Assembly (NCBI GenBank): GCA_007133055.1
Contig: SLNM01000053.1
Span: 1-9,079 of the forward strand
Direction of reading: 5' to 3'
Source of the DNA: Lentisphaeria bacterium
GTDB lineage: Bacteria > Verrucomicrobiota > Lentisphaeria > Oligosphaerales > PUNB01
Length of the DNA stretch: 9,079 nt
The stretch's first letter is position 1, and every line of letters begins with the position of its first letter. The notes beneath the pieces are model-generated. The model did no database searches. It saw only the letters and a list, made by a program, of their open reading frames with translations, and was not told the DNA's origin. Of this stretch, positions 7,684 through 9,079 are shown piece after piece. A program made the translations under genes and the position numbers.

Positions 7684-7747
7684 GACGGCATCTCCTTGTT
7701 AATCTCACTTGCCTTACAGAAACATATATTGATCCGGCTCCGGAAAA

Positions 7748-8266
7748 TCAACTGGATTTCCCCTCGCCGACTCCGTCTCCCCGCACCCGGCTCCCGTCAC
7801 CTTCGATTTCCCGTCGCATTTCCGCCTCCGACCGTGCTCGTTCATATTCCATAATCGCTTCACACTCCTTCTGCCATGCCGACGCATTCCACACCTCAAC
7901 CCCGATCTCGCAACCGACCAGAACCACCGGCGTGCCGGGTAGCAAATCCAGAGACTGTCGGAACAGTACCGGTATTGTAATTCTACCCTGATTGCTCAAA
8001 CAGTCCTCCTGCATGAAACCGCCAGCCCGGCGCAACTGCCGACGGTATCCCAGGCTGCGACCCGCCATCACCTCCGGACGCGCATCGCCAGCCCGCATTT
8101 TCCGCCAGGTCGAAACCGGATAGATGGCCAAGGCATTTTCCGGCAGCCGATGCAGCACCACCTGCAAACCATCGACCTGCCGAAAATCATCAACCAAACG
8201 GGTTGGCAGCCGCACCCTGCCGTTACGGTCAATCAAGCATTTTTCCTGTCCGTAAAACCCAGCCAC
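7748..8266 (-). CDS. mraZ: MraZ-type transcriptional regulator
   Basis: MraZ is a DNA-binding protein with two SpoVT/AbrB-like halves that forms rings and represses the dcw promoter that drives it. From the GTG at 8266 the protein has 172 residues. The first half starts FYGQEKCLIDRNGRVRLP with the DxxxR motif (Asp13, Arg17). The second half has QEDCLSNQGRITIP, where Ser91 replaces the motif's Asp and Arg95 is kept, followed by VVLVGCEIGVEVWNASAW. A charged tail of about 25 residues (EYERARSEAEMRREIEGDG) is longer than in many MraZ proteins. The frame is open to an ATG at 8323, but that extension is merely translated operator DNA, and family proteins start near the F-G motif. GAGG lies 8 bases before the GTG. 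The gene is followed by an FtsL-like and an FtsI-like gene without rsmH. Four TGGAN boxes upstream imply autoregulation. Confidence 0.93.
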   Translation of the reverse strand: MAGFYGQEKCLIDRNGRVRLPTRLVDDFRQVDGLQVVLHRLPENALAIYPVSTWRKMRAGDARPEVMAGRSLGYRRQLRRAGGFMQEDCLSNQGRITIPVLFRQSLDLLPGTPVVLVGCEIGVEVWNASAWQKECEAIMEYERARSEAEMRREIEGDGSRVRGDGVGEGKSS

Positions 8267-8298
8267 GCCTAAAACCTCGCAAAAAATCGACCTTTTCT

Positions 8299-8332
8299 TC
8301 CAATGGTGTCCAATATAATCCAATATATTCCA
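8299..8332 (-). promoter_or_regulatory. MraZ operator: four TGGAN boxes at exact 10-bp spacing
   Basis: On the minus strand TGGAA, TGGAT, TGGAC and TGGAA are each separated by five bases; on the plus strand TCCA occurs at 8299, 8309, 8319 and 8329. In E. coli MraZ binds TGGGN repeats with 5-base spacers upstream of mraZ, one helical turn apart; here there are four boxes with A as the fourth base. They lie 33-66 bases before the GTG start of mraZ. Confidence 0.85.
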
Positions 8333-8347
8333 TAATGCAAGGGCGGT

Positions 8348-8376
8348 TTGATAAAAAACAGTGATGCGTCAGTCAA
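8348..8376 (-). promoter_or_regulatory. Candidate sigma70-type promoter of the mraZ cluster
   Basis: TTGACT (8376-8371) is followed by a 17-base spacer and TATCAA (8353-8348), a 5/6 and a 4/6 match. The operator boxes would lie just downstream of the -10, where a bound MraZ ring would block transcription. An alternative inside the operator, TTGCAT then TATATT at 17 bases, has the better -10 but a poor -35. Confidence 0.45.
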
Positions 8377-8403
8377 AGGTGCAGCGCTTGGTACACACAA
8401 CCG

Positions 8404-8469
8404 GACGACGCTTACGGACGACGAATTTTTGCACCCAAACGTGATCGGTAATCGTCGTCCGTAATCGTC
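8404..8469. repeat. Palindromic dispersed repeat, copy 2
   Basis: A perfect 13-bp inverted repeat, TTACGGACGACGA (8412-8424) and TCGTCGTCCGTAA (8452-8464), encloses 27 bases and is extended by four more pairs after one mismatch. The reverse complement shares GACGATTACG and the later TGGG...CAAAAAT...CGTCG stretch with 5126-5163. Confidence 0.7.
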
Positions 8470-8574
8470 AACCGGCACAATATTCAGCTACCCCGTTTGA
8501 GTACAGGCTTCAACCTGCCCATCGGAAACTCGGAACGCACAGCCTGAAAACTGGACTCAAACCGCGCGACCTAA

Positions 8575-8623
8575 CCTCGCATTTACCCAAAATAGGCAAT
8601 GCGCAGAATGGGTAATTGTGAGG
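8575..8623. repeat. 15-bp imperfect inverted repeat
   Basis: The arms CCTCGCATTTACCCA (8575-8589) and TGGGTAATTGTGAGG (8609-8623) match at 13 of 15 positions around a 19-base spacer, with three more pairs outside one mismatch. No T run follows, so it is not an intrinsic terminator. It could be a protein-binding palindrome or a decayed mobile-element end. Confidence 0.5.
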
Positions 8624-8757
8624 CTAGCAGATCAAAGAATTATCAGAACTCCTTACCTTGTCTCGCACCGTGTCCCACCAGACCTCGTCATTTTAAGTAC
8701 AAAAGGGTAGCAAATCGGTTTCCAGACAAACCATGACGATATGCTTCGGGAATGTTC

Positions 8758-8779
8758 TATCTGCGGAAATCCGCGTGAT
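8758..8779 (-). repeat. 22-bp dispersed repeat, copy 2
   Basis: This is an exact 22-base match, in opposite orientation, to 6557-6578. It sits in the gene-free region beyond the mraZ promoter. Confidence 0.8.
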
Positions 8780-8811
8780 TTGAACACAAGATCGCGAAGG
8801 GAACAAAGATT

Positions 8812-8945
8812 ATGCGGTGCGCTTTCAGCGCACTTGCTGTCTGATTGTCGTTACCCGGGGCGTTGCCTGCCTGTGCTTCGCACGCAGACAGGCTCCGGGC
8901 TGGTATGCGTAGCGCGGTTGGCGCATGCGGTGCGCTTTCTGCGCA
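8812..8945. repeat. REP-like palindrome flanked by direct repeats
   Basis: Direct repeats of 21 bases differing at one position, starting ATGCGGTGCGCTTTC (8812-8832 and 8925-8945), flank a large imperfect hairpin. CCCGG (8854-8858) pairs with CCGGG (8895-8899), and GCCTGCCTGTGC (8865-8876) pairs with 8880-8893 around TTC. The repeats themselves form a small stem, GTGCGC/GCGCAC (8817-8833). The layout resembles REP/BIME elements moved by RAYT transposases, but no transposase lies in the window. Confidence 0.55.
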
Positions 8946-8946
8946 A

Positions 8947-9079
8947 GCCCTCCGCCCTCCGCCCTCCGCCCTCCGACCTCCGCCCTCCGACCTCCGCCCT
9001 CCGACCTCCGCCCTCCGACCTCCGCCCTCCGCCCTCCGACCTCCGACCTCCGACCTCCGACCTCCGACCTCCGACCTCC
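8947..9079. repeat. Heptamer tandem array, 19 units of G(C/A)CCTCC
   Basis: Nineteen units of 7 bp follow each other without a gap and vary only at the second base. In order it is C C C C A C A C A C A C C A A A A A A. The array reaches the window end and may continue. A period of 7 does not fit a protein repeat, and the complementary strand is rich in GG pairs. It is probably a variable-number tandem repeat. Confidence 0.95.

Larger units (their letters stand above)
8377..9079. other. Long gene-free region upstream of the mraZ promoter
   Basis: About 700 bases without a supportable gene. It is made of repeats: the palindromic element (8404-8469), an imperfect inverted repeat (8575-8623), a 22-bp dispersed repeat (8758-8779), a REP-like hairpin between direct repeats (8812-8945) and a heptamer array (8947-9079). 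The stretches 8470-8570 and 8624-8757 show no feature that I recognise. Confidence 0.6.

Noticed and set aside
7748..8266. AbrB-type antitoxin of a toxin-antitoxin pair
   Set aside because: Two AbrB-like halves, the length and the phased operator boxes fit MraZ, and the next gene is a membrane protein and not a toxin.
8267..8323. MraZ start at the ATG at 8323
   Set aside because: The extra 19 residues are a translation of the operator repeats; family proteins start near the F-G motif and the GTG at 8266 has a ribosome site.
8947..9079. CRISPR array
   Set aside because: The units are 7 bp with no spacers.

Overview
The window (about 9.1 kb, moderately high GC) looks like chromosomal DNA of a Gram-negative bacterium. 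An RND efflux pump with its periplasmic adaptor requires an outer membrane. The style of the histidinol-phosphate aminotransferase, the degenerate dcw (division and cell wall) genes and the intergenic short dispersed and heptamer repeats suggest, without proof, the PVC group (Verrucomicrobiota, Kiritimatiellota, Lentisphaerota). No rRNA, tRNA, CRISPR array or intact insertion sequence was seen.

Left part, plus strand (1-3906): the 3' part of a membrane-fusion protein gene, then a complete HAE-type RND permease of 1034 residues. Together they would form the inner-membrane and periplasmic parts of a tripartite efflux pump. The permease lacks the usual TM4 Asp pair: it has Asn-Asn there and Asn-Asn at the matching place in TM10. 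A convergent gap of about 430 bases follows (3907-4340). It holds a TATAAT box, several hairpins and a strong intrinsic terminator on the plus strand, which together look like a non-coding RNA unit.

Middle, minus strand (4341-6466): an RsuA/RluB-family rRNA pseudouridine synthase, and upstream of it hisC. They are separated by about 260 bases carrying repeat-derived sequence.

Right part, minus strand (6696-8266): a reduced dcw-like cluster, read in the order mraZ, a 94-residue FtsL-like bitopic protein, then a 236-residue protein with the TM anchor and dimerisation domain of FtsI/PBP2 but no transpeptidase domain. The last two genes overlap by 8 bases. The rsmH (mraW) gene that normally follows mraZ is missing here. 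Four TGGAN boxes, exactly 10 bp apart, lie upstream of mraZ. They match the known MraZ operator layout and show that the gene starts at the GTG at 8266, not at an ATG further upstream.

Far right (8324-9079): about 750 bases without genes. It contains a palindromic dispersed repeat related to one at 5126, a second imperfect inverted repeat, a 22-bp repeat also present inverted at 6557, a REP-like palindrome between two direct repeats, and 19 perfect 7-bp tandem units that run off the window. The most notable items are the reduced mraZ/FtsL-like/transpeptidase-less FtsI-like cluster with its operator, the Asn-substituted RND pump, and the candidate RNA.
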